Shown here one piece after another: positions 1-10,685 of a DNA stretch of 64,000 nt. Source of the DNA: Hyaloraphidium curvatum (taxonomy: Eukaryota; Monoblepharomycota; Hyaloraphidiomycetes; Hyaloraphidiales; Hyaloraphidiaceae); NCBI GenBank assembly GCA_025558095.1, contig JAIVFI010000007.1, positions 124,001 to 188,000 of the forward strand, given 5' to 3'. The position numbers and the translations under genes are program-made. A model generated the notes under the pieces. It was not told the origin of the DNA and ran no database searches. It was given only the letters and a program-made list of their open reading frames with translations. Numbering within the stretch: position 1 is the stretch's first letter; each line of letters starts with the position of its first letter.

Positions 1-147
1 CTTCGCTTCTCGGTTGTGGCGCAAGCGTGTCGAAGGGGTCGTCGAAGCGGCTCTGTCTGCGGCAAAGTAAGGTCGTCGGTGCTGCTTATGGGACTTACGA
101 CAAGTTGCTCATTTCACCATTGCAGGTTTAGCCCGGACAGGCTCGCA

Positions 148-957
148 ATGGACCTGATGGTGCTCGAGGGCATGACGGGCAAAGCCGTTTCCGCGCAGCG
201 CTTTCTCGACCTCGTCGGCATCACGAAGGAGTCGGACTTCCTGGCCTTTCTTACCGTCTACTTCTTCAAGTGCCAGCCCACCTTCAGCTGCCGACGCCTG
301 GCCGAGTTCATCGCCGCCAACCGCGGCCGCACCTCCGTGGACAACATGCTGCAGCGAACCATCGACAGGGGCAGGAAGTTCGGGTTCATACTGGAAGGCC
401 TCGCCGCCGTCCGCTTCTACGGGACCCTCATCTTCGAAGGAGCGTTCGAGGGCGACAGGTTCCACGACCCCGTGCGCCGTCTGGCCTACCGCCATCTCCT
501 CGGTGCCGAAGCCTTCGCCGACAGGTGGTTCCAGCCCGATGGACCCGGCCTCCAGGCAATCATCGAAACCGTAAAGACCTCCTGGAACACCACCTTTGGG
601 ATCGGCATCGACCTCGCCTACCGGGAAGCATGCTTCGTCAAGCACTGCCTCGTCAACGGGATGCACGCGCTGGCTATCCTGGAACCCGCTTGCGACGTCG
701 AACGCGCTTTCACCGTGTGGGAGAAGCTCAAGAAGATCGTCAAGACCGCGCTCGAACAGTTTGGGGAGGGGGTGGACGTGGATCTGGTGGCAGTAGCATG
801 CATGGACGTCCTGGAGGACTTCCTCTCGGGAGATTGGGCCGACTCGGAGTACCCCTACAAGTCGTCGGATTTCAATCAGCGCCCAGCAATGCAGGCCGCC
901 GTGGCTGCCGGTGTTGGTTCGAAAAAGGCCGTCCCCAGGCCTCTGTGGGCCCGCTGA
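148..957 (+). CDS. hypothetical protein
   Basis: Open frame of 269 residues ending TGA. No family is recognised. The sequence is soluble-looking, with mixed helical composition, no signal peptide, no membrane segment and no obvious catalytic motif. The frame is also open upstream to position 16, with an in-frame ATG at 88. A possible splice acceptor (TTGCAG) sits at about 118-124, so an upstream exon is possible. I chose the ATG at 148 because the protein-like composition begins there. The long minus-strand frame over the same bases looks like a GC-bias shadow. Confidence 0.45.
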   Translation: MDLMVLEGMTGKAVSAQRFLDLVGITKESDFLAFLTVYFFKCQPTFSCRRLAEFIAANRGRTSVDNMLQRTIDRGRKFGFILEGLAAVRFYGTLIFEGAFEGDRFHDPVRRLAYRHLLGAEAFADRWFQPDGPGLQAIIETVKTSWNTTFGIGIDLAYREACFVKHCLVNGMHALAILEPACDVERAFTVWEKLKKIVKTALEQFGEGVDVDLVAVACMDVLEDFLSGDWADSEYPYKSSDFNQRPAMQAAVAAGVGSKKAVPRPLWAR

Positions 958-1198
958 ACATCAACAGACGATCGAAAGCGCTTCCTGACCCGAAGCGGTG
1001 ATGGCCACCTCCGCTGCCTTGCCGTTCAAGATCTTTGGCAGCTGCTACACGGACTTGTCGACGAAACGGGGCCAGCCTATGTTCGGATTCAGCCCTGACT
1101 CGATTATGTATCACCGTTCTTGAGCTTGTTGAAGATATTCCTATTCTTTTGCGTAATGGTATGTACAAGAACGCAGCTGCGGCAAATCGATGGTCCGA

Positions 1199-2467
1199 TC
1201 ACTGCTCCTGAGGCTTTATGACCGCGCGACCGACGATCTTGCCGGCCTAGAAGGCAAGCGGAGCGCGAAGTTAACCACCGAAATGCGGCAACTACACAAC
1301 ACGACACGCACCCCGAGCTCCTTGAGGATCTCGTTCGCCTCCTCGAGCTTCCGCTTGCTGATCGGGATCGGGTCCAGCTTCCCGTCGCTGGCCAGCTTCG
1401 CCAGCTCCTGCAGCTCCCCCAGCGTCCCCGTCCCGTGCCCCTGCAGCGTCCATCCCATTACGAGCATGGTGACAGGGATCGTGGCGAGCCCGCCAAAGAG
1501 GCCGACGACGGTGAGGGTGGCCCCGCCGAGGCGGAGCATGGGTGCGGCGGCCTGGACCGAGGCGCCGGCGCCGACAAAGTCGATGATGCGGGCGAAACCG
1601 CCGCCGGGAGCTGCGTGTGCCGCGGCGATCGTTAGCCGGAAACGATGGTGAGGTGTGCATCACTACTCGCTGAAGGATTCGGCGGCGCGCCTTTGGAGCT
1701 CCTCGGGGTTCGATGCGTCGATTACCTCCCCCGCCCCAGCGTCCAGAGCCGCCTGTCTCTTCTTGGGGTCGATGTCCGCGACCGTGGGCTTGTAGTCGGG
1801 GAAGAGCGCCTTGACGATCCTGATGGCCTGCAAGCCCAGACCGCCGGCGCCGAATATGCACAGCCTGTTGTTCTCGTCGAACTTCTCCCCCGGCAGCCCC
1901 ACCAGCGACTTCTTGATGGCCCCGTAGGCAGTGAGCCCCGAGCACGCCAGCGTGCAGGCGAACTCCTCCGTGATCCCCGAGTAGGGCACGAGGTACTTGG
2001 CCCGCGGCACCAGGCAGTGCGTGCTGAACCCGCCGTCGATGGCGCACCCGAGGTAGCGCGAGCCGTTGGGGCACTGCTGCAGCCCGGCCTCGCATGCGGC
2101 GCAGTCGGTCTTGCCGCAGCCTCCCCACGGCCATGCGATGTAGGATTTGCCGATCTCGATGCCCTTCGCGTCCGGGCCGACGGCGACGACGGATCCCACT
2201 ATTTCATGGCCCATTGCCAAATCTTTGTCCGCCATCCCGATCAGGGAGTAGGGGAGCTTCATTGTGCCCATGTCCATGGTGCCCTCGTGGATGTGGATGT
2301 CGCTGGGGGCCAGTCAGCGGGGTCTGCTACGTGCAAACGCCAGCCCACCTGTGGCACACGCCCGCCGACGTAACTTTGATCAGGACTTCGTCGCCTTTGG
2401 GGACGGGCAGGTCTTCCTCTACCCGCTTCAGGGGCTGGCCCACTGTGCGCAAGGGGGCGGCGGGCAT
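1199..2467 (-). CDS. zinc-dependent alcohol dehydrogenase (medium-chain)
   Basis: Predicted NAD(P)-dependent, zinc-binding medium-chain alcohol dehydrogenase oxidising alcohols to aldehydes in the cytosol. Four exons (2467-2349, 2302-1671, 1610-1312, 1246-1199) join to exactly 366 codons, 365 residues, normal for the family. Visible features are a GVCHSD catalytic zinc site, a GHE motif, a structural-zinc cluster of spaced cysteines (CGKTDCAACEAGLQQC) and a nucleotide-binding GAGGLG turn. The first and last introns are ordinary GT-AG. The middle one (1611-1670) keeps the frame only with a GC donor (GCGAG) and a CAG acceptor. It lies tail-to-head behind the hydroxyacid dehydrogenase on the same strand. 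Substrate cannot be told from sequence. Confidence 0.88.
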
Positions 2468-2794
2468 TCAATGATGCCCTCCCCGGGCTGGACTCGTGCA
2501 AAGGACCTGCGGGGAACTTCTGCGACACTTTCTTGCTCATGTTTGGCGGGCGATGACGCACGATTCGGCGGGTGCTCGTTCGGGGCGGTTTGCTGGGTCT
2601 GGGAGACAGTACGGAGGTTTTCAGGTAACTTTCCCCCGCGGAACGGTGGAACGCGCCACTTGCCGGTTTCAAACTTGCATGCCCTCCCAAATTACGCACA
2701 GAGAATGGAACGGCTGCAACGATCGGTGCGATTCGTGTCCTCGCACTCGTTAGATGGCGGGGAATACACGGGACCACCGCCCCCTCCGCAGGCG
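2468..2794. other. intergenic spacer, 327 nt
   Basis: This stretch lies between the start of the alcohol dehydrogenase and the stop of the hydroxyacid dehydrogenase. It should hold the promoter of the former and the 3' end of the latter. I see no TATA box, repeat or RNA gene in it. Confidence 0.4.
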
Positions 2795-4123
2795 CTACAG
2801 GTCCAGATCCGCGATCACCCCCTCCACCTCCTGCCCATCCAGCAGCCTCCTTAGCTGCGCGGCGAACCTGTCCACGAAGGCGATGCCCGAGGCCTGGCTG
2901 GCCCAGCTGATGTGCGGGGTGAGAAGGACGCGGTCGGCGGGGAGGAGGAGGAGCGGGGAGCCGTGCGGGAGGGGTTCGGGGTTGAAGACGTCCTGCGGAT
3001 GGCGGAGGTGTCAGGGACGGGCAGGGCAGGGGCGGTGCGGGGGCAGGAGCCCACCAAGGCGGCGCCGGAGAGGTGGCCCGAGTTGATGGCGGCGCAGAGG
3101 TCGTCGTCGTCGATGATCTCGCCGCGGGCGATGTTGACGACGTAGCAGCCCCTCTTGAGCTTCGAGAGGAGGTCCTTGTTGACGAGCTTCTTGGTCGCCG
3201 CCGTCAAGGGCGAGCTGATGACGAGGTAGTCGGCCTGAAGACAACAGGAGAAGTCAGCAATGTGGCTCGTTGCCAGAGCGCGGGCCAACCACCTCCGGCA
3301 GGTACTCCTTCCACTTGTCGTCGCCGACCAGCACGTCGCACGTCCCCGCGGCATCAATCTCCGTGTTCCTCCTCACCCCAATGACCCGCATCCCAAACGC
3401 CTTGCACCTCCTCCCGACCTCCATCCCGATCCCCCCGAAACCATAAACGACCACCGTCGCCCCATCCAACGACATCATCGTGGGGGCGATCTCCCTCGTC
3501 CCCCTGCGCCACCAGTTCTTGCCGTTGGCGTCGTCCTCGCCCCCCGCCGCGGGCTTGGGCGACGCCTGGTGCGCCGTCACCCGCTTGGCGTGGAACAGCA
3601 TCGCCATCACGACGAACTCGGAGATGGGCACCGCGGTGCCGCCGGGGGTGTTTGTGAGCACCGTCCGCCCCGCCGGGAGGGCCGATAGGTAGGACAGGTC
3701 GACCTTCTGCCGCGGCGGTGGGGCCAGCAGCCGGCCGCGGATCCCGGCGGAGCGCAGGATAAAGTCGACGCCGGCCGAGGGCGAGTGGAACCACCGCACT
3801 TTGGGCGCGCCGGCGAGCACGCGCTCCGAGATGGCGGCGGGGGTGCCGTCGGCCCGGACGTAGACGAGGGCGTCGTTAAGCAGCGCGGCGTCCTTGCCGT
3901 CCACCGGCTCCCCTCGCGGCGTCAACTGCACGGCTCTGAAGCGTGGCACGAGGTCGGCGTGGTGCGATTGGATCCGGGAGTAGAAGTTGGCGGGCAGAAG
4001 AACAATAGGGGTGTCCCCCGCGGCGCCCGACGTGCGGCACGCGTCCAGCGGCGCAGACAGCGCATCGGGCGTTGCGATCGCGGCATCGAGGTGCGCAGAG
4101 AGCTGGGCGACGCGTCGGAGCAT
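2795..4123 (-). CDS. D-isomer-specific 2-hydroxyacid dehydrogenase
   Basis: Predicted NAD(P)H-dependent dehydrogenase interconverting 2-oxo acids and D-2-hydroxy acids. Exons 4123-3293, 3234-3055 and 2992-2795 join to 403 codons. The NAD-binding Rossmann motif GFGGIG is followed by a basic residue run (GVRRN), hinting at NADPH preference. The family substrate and catalytic regions are present: NIARGEIID with the conserved Arg, and LTPHISW with the catalytic His. Introns 3235-3292 and 2993-3054 are GT-AG. The first ATG after the upstream TTG-initiated frame was taken as the start. The protein carries a longer N-terminal and central segment than bacterial homologues. Confidence 0.86.
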
Positions 4124-4271
4124 CGCGATGGTTGACAAGAAGGAGGCTCCGAACGATTCAGCCGCCGGGATCGGCGACGTTGTAGCACTCTCGCGCTGTC
4201 AAATCGAGGGGCGGGTATAAGCGGACCTTCATTTCCAGCAACTAGGACCTCTATCTATTGCTCCAAATAAT

Positions 4272-5591
4272 CTAGATCCTCGCCCTGCCCGGGTTGATCG
4301 GATCCATGAACCCGACGTTCGGCTTGGGCCTGTACTCCTTCTCCAGCGCCGCGATCTCCTCCTTGGTCAGCTTCAGCGCCGTCGCCCTGCACGCGTCGTC
4401 GATGTACGTCGTCTTGCTGCACCCCACGATCGGGCTCGCCACGAACGGCTTCGAGAGGGACCACGCCAGCGCCACCGTCGCCTGCTTCTCGCCCCGCGCC
4501 TCGGCGACCTTCTGCAGGGCGTCCAGCGTCTTGCCGACGTCGGGGAGACGGAGCATGCCCGAGAACTCGTTCTTCTTCTCGCGGAGGGTGGCGCGGTTCA
4601 GGCCGCCGAGGAGGCCGCCGGCGAGGGGGGACCAGGGGACTGGAGGCACGGTCAGCAGCGAGCACGGGCTGGAAACGAGGGGAGACCCACTCATGCCGAC
4701 GCCCCACTCCTCACACACGGGCACCATCTCCCGCTCCTCGTTGCGGTAGATCAGGTTGTGCAGGTTCTGCATCGACACGAACGGCGTCCAGCCGTTCATC
4801 TTGGCGATGAACTGCATCTTTTGGAACTGGTGCGCCCACATGGACGAGGCCCCCAGGTAGCGCACCTTGCCCGACCGGACGAGGTCGTGCAGCGCGAGCA
4901 TGGTCTCCTCGACGGGGGTGTCGTAGTCGAAGCGGTGGATCTGGCTGTCGGCAACCCACGATCAGCGTCGAAGCCGGCACAGCGGACGGCCGTGCCCACT
5001 AGAGGTCGATGTAGTCCGTCCCCAGCCTCTTCAGGCTGTGTTCGACCTCCTGCATGATGGCCTTGCGGCTCAGCCCGCCCGGTCCGCCGCGGTTGGTGTG
5101 CTCCAGGGCCTTGGGGAAGCCCTGGCCGAAGTGGCGCCGGCCGGGGGTCTCGGGGAACACGGAGTTGTAGACCTTGGTCGCGATGACGAGCCGGTCGCGG
5201 TCCAGCTGGTACTTCTTGATGGCGTTGCCGAGGATGATCTCGGACTGCCCGTTCGAGTAGACCTGTCGCCGTTGCGCGTCAGCGACCGACAAACGCCAAG
5301 GAAGGCAGGGGGGAGACGGACGTTGGCAGTGTCATGGAAATTTATACCCCGGTCGTGCGCGTACTTGATCAGCGGCAGCGCCGCGTCCTCCTCGAGGACC
5401 CAGTTGTCCCATTTGGACGATCCGTAGGACATGTGCCCGAGGCATATCCGCGAGACCTGCAGGCCGGTGCTGCCCAGGCGCGTGTACTGCGCCCGCACAC
5501 CGCGCCAGGTCGAGAACAACGGCCCGAAGCACCGCGTTGGTAAGCAGCGGCGCGGGCGTGGTGGGAGCAGGCGATGCGGCACGGGAGACAT
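4272..5591 (-). CDS. aldo-keto reductase
   Basis: Predicted NADPH-dependent reductase of the aldo/keto reductase superfamily (voltage-gated potassium channel beta/YakC-like branch). Exons 5591-5322, 5262-5000, 4944-4691 and 4639-4272 total 385 codons in frame. Diagnostic stretches are [14 protein letters not shown] at the barrel start, NFHDTAN (catalytic Asp region), a lysine strand RLVIATKVY and [12 protein letters not shown] near the C terminus (cofactor phosphate region). The start is uncertain: the family usually begins just before the LGSTGL segment, and the in-frame ATG at 5591 adds about 45 residues. A short upstream exon is possible, since CAG precedes the TAC codon there. It is divergent from the FAD oxidase at 5855. 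Confidence 0.82.
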
Positions 5592-5854
5592 GAACGTCCT
5601 CTCCGCAAGAATCGGCGGGGAACCCACGGTCATCGGCGGCACCGACGCATCGGTCTCCGCGGTGTGGTTGATGTCGAGCATCTTTGGCGGCGGTTTCCGC
5701 GGTCCTGCACGCGGTACTGGCGGTGCTTTATGCCGCGGCGGGTAATGTTTGGACGGGCCGCGCCGATCGCGTCTCCCAGACGTAGCGCCGTCACCGTTGC
5801 CTCTTCCGGGGGCCATTCGCGCCTCTTTGCCCGATCCGACATCGAAAAGTCTTC

Positions 5855-7153
5855 ATGATGTCCTCCGCGATCGACCGCCTCCGCGCCGCGCTCCCCTCCC
5901 TCGCCCTTTACCTCCACCCGGCCCCCGAATACGCCGACTCGACCGCGGTGTACAACCTCCGCACCCGCCCCGCCGCGATGCCGCTCGCCGTCGCGTGGCC
6001 GACCTCCGCGTCGCAGCTCGCCGATCTCGCGCGTGTGTGCGGGGAACTGGGCCTCGGACGGCCGGGGATCCGCTCGGGGGGCACGGACGTCTCGTCGAGC
6101 TGCCTGCGATCGCAGGTGATGGCGGACCTTTCTCCGGGCTTGCGGGGGTTCGATATCGTTGCCGCGGAGGGCAAGGCGGTGGCGAGGTTCGGGGGGGGAT
6201 GCCGGCTCGTGGATCTGCAGGACAGGGCGCGGCACGATGTCCCCGGCGGGCCGCACGTGGCGGCGGTGGCCACCTGGCCCGCCCTGGGTGCGGGGTCGAT
6301 CGTGAATGCGTGCGGGTACGGGAACCTCTCGCGGACGTACGGGCTCGCCGTGGAGAATCTGGTGGCGGCGGAGGTGGTGATGCAGGACGGCTCCGCGTTG
6401 CGGACGTCCCCCACCGAGCGGCCGGACCTGTGGGCGAGGCTGGTCCGCCCGCCGTGGGACGAGCCCGAGGGGGGGATGCTCTGCGCCGCGGAGCTGGAGA
6501 TGCGGCTGCACCCGCTGGGGGAGGCGTACTGCGGGCAGGTGGCCTTCTCGGTGCCGGCGGCGGACCTGGAACGGCTGCTCGCGATGTGGGGGGACGCGTT
6601 TCCGGTTTCGTCGCCGCGGGAGATCAACACCGCCCTGCGGCTGTACCACACGGCTGAGGGCACGCCCGCGGCGCTCTTCACCTTCCTCGCGGCCCCCGCA
6701 CCCCAGGGGGTGCCGGACAACCTCGCCGCTGCCAGGGCGGCGATCGACGCGTTCCTCGCCGCCGCCAACGCGCGGTTCCCGCGGGTGCGGGGGACTCCCT
6801 GGGACGCGCGGCCGGGGATGCGGCAGGCCGCCGAGTTCGAGCAGACGGCGTGGCGGCTGCCGGGGGTGCTGCCCGTGGGGATCAGGCAGGAGGTGCGTAT
6901 CGAGTACGTGCCGATGGAGATCGACGCGTCCGAGGGGGCGCGCAGGCAGCTTTGGGACAAGGTTGCGGGCGCATTCCGGGGGATGCCGGGGTGCGCGAGG
7001 CCTCTTTCGGTCATCTACGTCAACCTGGCGGCGATCCCGGGGTGCACGACGCCGCCGTTTGCCGGGGCAGCCTACGAGATCATCTACAATGTCCGGTGGC
7101 GGGATGAGGGTGACGACGAGCAGGCAATGGCGTGGATCGCGGGCCTGCAATAG
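5855..7153 (+). CDS. FAD-binding (BBE/VAO-type) oxidoreductase
   Basis: Intronless frame of 432 residues. The N-terminal half resembles the PP-loop FAD-binding domain of the vanillyl-alcohol oxidase family. It includes the strand RPAAMPLAVAWPTSASQLAD, the FAD pyrophosphate loop region GIRSGGTD, and the segment NACGYGNLSRTYGLAVENL typical of this fold. The C-terminal part corresponds to the substrate-capping domain, and the protein ends IYNVRWRDEG followed by a short helix. No signal peptide is obvious, unlike many secreted berberine-bridge oxidases. The canonical His flavinylation site is not evident, so covalent FAD cannot be claimed. It is divergent from the aldo-keto reductase. Confidence 0.75.
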   Translation: MMSSAIDRLRAALPSLALYLHPAPEYADSTAVYNLRTRPAAMPLAVAWPTSASQLADLARVCGELGLGRPGIRSGGTDVSSSCLRSQVMADLSPGLRGFDIVAAEGKAVARFGGGCRLVDLQDRARHDVPGGPHVAAVATWPALGAGSIVNACGYGNLSRTYGLAVENLVAAEVVMQDGSALRTSPTERPDLWARLVRPPWDEPEGGMLCAAELEMRLHPLGEAYCGQVAFSVPAADLERLLAMWGDAFPVSSPREINTALRLYHTAEGTPAALFTFLAAPAPQGVPDNLAAARAAIDAFLAAANARFPRVRGTPWDARPGMRQAAEFEQTAWRLPGVLPVGIRQEVRIEYVPMEIDASEGARRQLWDKVAGAFRGMPGCARPLSVIYVNLAAIPGCTTPPFAGAAYEIIYNVRWRDEGDDEQAMAWIAGLQ

Positions 7154-7430
7154 TGTTGTGACTCAGCGCGCCGATAGAAATCCGAGCACCGCGGCGCCCT
7201 CCCGAGCGGTCACGCAAATGCAACGCGGCACGAGGATTCCAAGCTCTCGGGGACGCCGGATCCGTCGGGGTTCCGCAGCACGGATTCGAGGGATCCCCGA
7301 TCGCATTCCCTTTTGGGTGGGTTCGGGAGTAATGAGGGACCGCGGCGCTGCGCCTCGGGCGGCGACGGCAGCTTTTGACTACCCTGTGGTTCGCCTGCCT
7401 GAGTGCCGGCCGCGGACCCGCCGACCCGCG

Positions 7431-8954
7431 ATGCGCTGGCCGGTGGTTGCCCTGATGCTGGCGGTGGCGCTGGCGGGCCGGCCGGGGGCGTGTGCGCCGC
7501 TGGGCGCGGTGCCGACGGGCGGCGGCCCTGCGGCGGGCACTGCTCACCCCGGCCAGCTGGCCCGCCGGACGCCTTCCGACCATTTTTCCCCGGCTAATTC
7601 CGACATTCTGCCCCGCGTGGGGGCGCTCCCGCCGCGGCTGGGCGCGCGCCAGCTGGGCAGCCCGCTGTCGCCCAACATCGCCGGCGGCAGCCCCGTCCGC
7701 AACCCCGCGGCGTACAACGCCTTCCTCGCCGTCGTCCTCTTCGACGGCGCTTTCTACTGCGGCGGCGCGCTCATCGCCCCGAACGTGCTGCTGACCGCCG
7801 GCCACTGCACCTTCGACGGCACCGCGTCGATCGCCCCCTCGCGGCTGCGGGTCGCCACCCACCGGACAAACCTGCTCTACACCACGGCGCAGGAGGGCGG
7901 CAACGAGTACGCCGTGACGCAGGTTCTGCGCAACCCGCGGTTCGAGTGGGACTTTTACGCCGGGCTGTACGCCGACGTCGCGCTGCTCGTGCTGGGGCGG
8001 CGCACCGTGTCGGGCGGCAAGCGCGACGCCGTGGTGGCGTACAATACCAACCCTGCCGTTCCCGCCGTGGGCAGCCGGACGACGGTCGCGGGGTACGGCT
8101 CCGTGGACCGCGGCGGGCCCATCAACGCGGTGCTCTACGAGCTCAACATGACGGTGCTCGCCAACGACGTGTGCGACAGCGCGCACGGGATCACCGTGCG
8201 CGAGAGCGAGATCTGTGCCGGCACGCCCCGCACCAGCACCTGCTCGGGGGATTCCGGGGGCCCGCTGCTGCAGCGCGTCAACGGCACGCTGACGCTCGTC
8301 GGCGCCGTGAGCATGGGGCCGAGCGTGTGCGCAAACCAGGCCGTCGAGTACCCCAACATCTTTTCCCGCGTGAGCTACGTCGCCGACTGGATCCGGAGGG
8401 TCGTTGCCGCGAACGCACCCAGGGCGTGGGTTGAACAACGCCGTCTATCCCCCGCCTTCGTGCTGACTCCTCCACTTTCTTGCAGCCCCGTCGCCACGGG
8501 CACCTTCCTCATCACCGCCCGCCCCGGTGCCCGCCCCAACTACTCGGGCCCCGCGCGCTTCGGGTTCTCCGTCTCGTGCACCGCCCGCGGGCAGCCGTGC
8601 ACCCTCGCTGCCGCCGGCGCCGCGTTCCAGGCCACCGCACCCGCCGGGCCCGGCGCCGCACCGAGCGAGCTAGCGAGCTTCGCGCGCTGCCCCGCCACCG
8701 GGGCGCGGACATGCCTGGCCGTCGGCAGCCTCCGCAACGGCACGCGGATCGTCACCTCGGCCGCATGCACCACCGCATCCACACAGCGGTTCGCACCCGT
8801 CCCGTGGCCGGGCGACGCCGCGGGGCGCTACAGGCTGCGCACGGCGGCGGGGCTGTGCGTGGGCGCGGCGGGTGGGGGCGCGCTGGTGCCCGTGGCGTGC
8901 AACGGGACGGGCGCGCTGCCCTTCTCGTTCGGGAGCGCGGGGAGGGCATGCTGA
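7431..8954 (+). CDS. secreted trypsin-like serine protease (S1) with Cys-rich C-terminal domain
   Basis: Extracellular serine endopeptidase of the chymotrypsin fold. The ATG at 7431 starts a hydrophobic signal peptide (MRWPVVALMLAVALAG). A propeptide-like stretch follows, then the S1 domain with all three catalytic motifs: LLTAGHC (His), ADVALLVL (Asp) and TCSGDSGGPLL (Ser). Two exons (7431-8425, 8486-8954) give 488 codons; the 60-nt intron is GT-AG and would not break the frame if retained. The final 170 residues form a separate Gly/Ala-rich domain with paired cysteines (for example RTCLAVGS and AGLCVGA), weakly like a ricin-type lectin repeat. Its role is inferred only. Confidence 0.85.
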   Translation: MRWPVVALMLAVALAGRPGACAPLGAVPTGGGPAAGTAHPGQLARRTPSDHFSPANSDILPRVGALPPRLGARQLGSPLSPNIAGGSPVRNPAAYNAFLAVVLFDGAFYCGGALIAPNVLLTAGHCTFDGTASIAPSRLRVATHRTNLLYTTAQEGGNEYAVTQVLRNPRFEWDFYAGLYADVALLVLGRRTVSGGKRDAVVAYNTNPAVPAVGSRTTVAGYGSVDRGGPINAVLYELNMTVLANDVCDSAHGITVRESEICAGTPRTSTCSGDSGGPLLQRVNGTLTLVGAVSMGPSVCANQAVEYPNIFSRVSYVADWIRRVVAANAPRAWVEQRRLSPAFVLTPPLSCSPVATGTFLITARPGARPNYSGPARFGFSVSCTARGQPCTLAAAGAAFQATAPAGPGAAPSELASFARCPATGARTCLAVGSLRNGTRIVTSAACTTASTQRFAPVPWPGDAAGRYRLRTAAGLCVGAAGGGALVPVACNGTGALPFSFGSAGRAC

Positions 8955-9261
8955 GGTGCGGTAGCGCCGCAGATTCATGGTCTCGCGTGCACATGTAATG
9001 TAAGATCTGCGTCCATACCTTATTCGAACTGCATGCCGCTGGAGATCCTTTGCGTTCGGATGCACTTTCTCGGCGCATGACAAGGTGTCCGTGTTCTATG
9101 GCTAACCTTCAAGAGCCACAAAAGTCGCACTCAAGACCACTTCCTGTACACGTCCTTGTGGCCGCCCCACGCCGCGCGCTGGCGCATCCGACCCCGCACT
9201 AGCGCGTGACCTGGCAGCCCGAGGACCTGAGGAGCGCCTCACTCGGCATCGGCACCGCATC

Positions 9262-9431
9262 GGTCGCAGCGCGAATGGATCGGGCGCGCCGCGATCCTCG
9301 CGCTCTGGGCGGCGGGCAGCGCCGCGGGAAAGATCAGCTGGGGTTCGACGGCGCTCCCACTGGCCCTCGACGCCGTGTGGCTGGGGCTCGTTTACAGGGC
9401 GCTCTCGGCTGAAGGGCAAAACATCTTCTGA
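9262..9431 (+). pseudogene. possible membrane-protein gene remnant
   Basis: Within the 8955-9730 stretch, one plus-strand frame contains a hydrophobic run (AAILALWAAGSAAG and DAVWLGLVYRAL) ending TGA at about 9431. An upstream stretch with a plausible short frame (ATG at about 9098) is in another frame. I cannot join them into an intact gene. It may be a decayed membrane-protein gene or a terminal exon of an unrecognised one. The rest of 8955-9730 shows nothing I can name. Confidence 0.2.
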
Positions 9432-9730
9432 AGGTGTCACCCCCTGCAAACTTCGACCTCCCGGCACCCGGAGGAGAGGCAGCGAGGCCAAGATGGGTAT
9501 GAAAGAAGGGCGTTGGATCGCGCGCCCTTCCGAATCCCCGCGAGTCTCGAACATGACGTGGCGATCGGTGCCTTAGGTTCCCACCGTAGCCATCGATGTG
9601 GACCACTGGCACTGAAATCAAATTGCATTTTGAGCAATCTTGGATGCGAAGAGAGGAGAATTCACCTGCTCACCCTGGTGACCGAAGACGCAACCGTCGT
9701 ACTCAACACGTCCGAACAACCGCATTTACG

Positions 9731-10398
9731 ATGGCCACGAGCCCTCTCACCGCAGAGCCAAACGTCGTCTCGCAGATCTTGGAGGAAGTGAAACGCCAGC
9801 TTGTCCTCCTCGGGCCCGCCGTGCAGACGCTTGCGGCGGCCCGACCAAAGGGCGCCGTTGGGCCGTCCGGCCGCCCGGCAGCATCGGAACCTTGCGTCGA
9901 AGTCCTCTCTGCGTCGTGTACAACGCGACCGAAGACGAACTACCGGAACGCCTAGCGGGGCTGATTACTGCCAGCAACTCGGTCGTTCCATCAGTGCTAG
10001 AAAACGGCAGGTGCTGGAGGCGCCACTGCGCCCGGAGCAGCGGACCCTCTGCGGCATCTGTCTTCGTCGGCGTCGTCAGCGCACTTTGCACGGCCGTGGA
10101 AATCAGGTACCCAGAGGACGAGATGCGGCAGCGGGACGCCAAGCAACTCCGCACGTTCTCCGGCGTGATCTCGCGCGTCGCGCTCGGAGGCACGGAACCG
10201 GAGACCGGTGCCGAGTTTATGGCCCAGCTCCGCCGAAGATTCGACCTCGGCCATATTCCTGACAGCTGCGATCGGTGCGGAACCGAGGCGGAGGGGCTTC
10301 TCCGCTGCTCGGGATGCCGCGTCACACGCTACTGCGTAACCGACTGCCAGAGGGCCGCCTGGAAGGACCATAGGGACTTTTGCAGGGAATGGCATTGA
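9731..10398 (+). CDS. MYND-type zinc finger protein
   Basis: The C terminus is a clear MYND finger: CDRCG, then RCSGC, YCVTDCQ, and final H and C residues (WKDHRDFC). This domain usually mediates protein-protein contacts. The N-terminal helix begins at the ATG at 9731. The start exon and the MYND frame differ by one frame. A very short intron (about 9865-9902, 38 nt, phase 2) would restore continuity, but a one-base assembly error near 9890 is an alternative. The middle region (about 60 residues, hydrophobic/helical) matches no family I know. Confidence 0.6.
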
Positions 10399-10466
10399 CC
10401 AGCAGAAGAGAGAGCACGGACAACTAGATCCCGCATCGACGATCGCTACATCTGCCTCCTGGTTCC

Positions 10467-10685
10467 CTACCAATAGTCGTCATCACTGTCCGAATCATCG
10501 CTCCCCCAGCCCCCCCTGTAGCTGTTCGGACCATCGCTCTCCCAGCTCCCCCTGTCCGACAGCTCAACATCCGCGCCGCCACGAATCTTGATCCAGCGTC
10601 CGTCGTCGTAGACGCACATTCCCGGCTTCGAGTCCAAGGGCACAACCAGCACCCTCGTGATCCCCGCCTCCTTGCCACAGGACAC
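10467..10685 (-). CDS. hypothetical acidic C-terminal exon
   Basis: Minus-strand frame of 72 codons whose end is strongly acidic (GSDDSDSDDDYW then TAG). The body (PGMCVYDDGRWIKIRGG) is protein-like. There is no ATG at its 5' end: the frame meets TGA just upstream. It is therefore probably a last exon whose earlier exon lies in the repeat at 10.68-11.37 kb, where a GTGAG splice-donor-like site follows a short ATG-started frame at about 10715. No function is recognised. Confidence 0.3.
   Translation of the reverse strand: MSCGKEAGITRVLVVPLDSKPGMCVYDDGRWIKIRGGADVELSDRGSWESDGPNSYRGGWGSDDSDSDDDYW

Noticed and set aside
5630-7150. 506-codon minus-strand frame opposite the FAD oxidase
   Set aside because: It is Arg/Pro-rich with no family pattern, whereas the plus strand has clear flavoprotein motifs. 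Long antisense frames are expected at this GC content.
7080-8438. 452-codon minus-strand frame opposite the protease
   Set aside because: The plus strand encodes all three S1 catalytic motifs; the antisense frame is compositionally biased.
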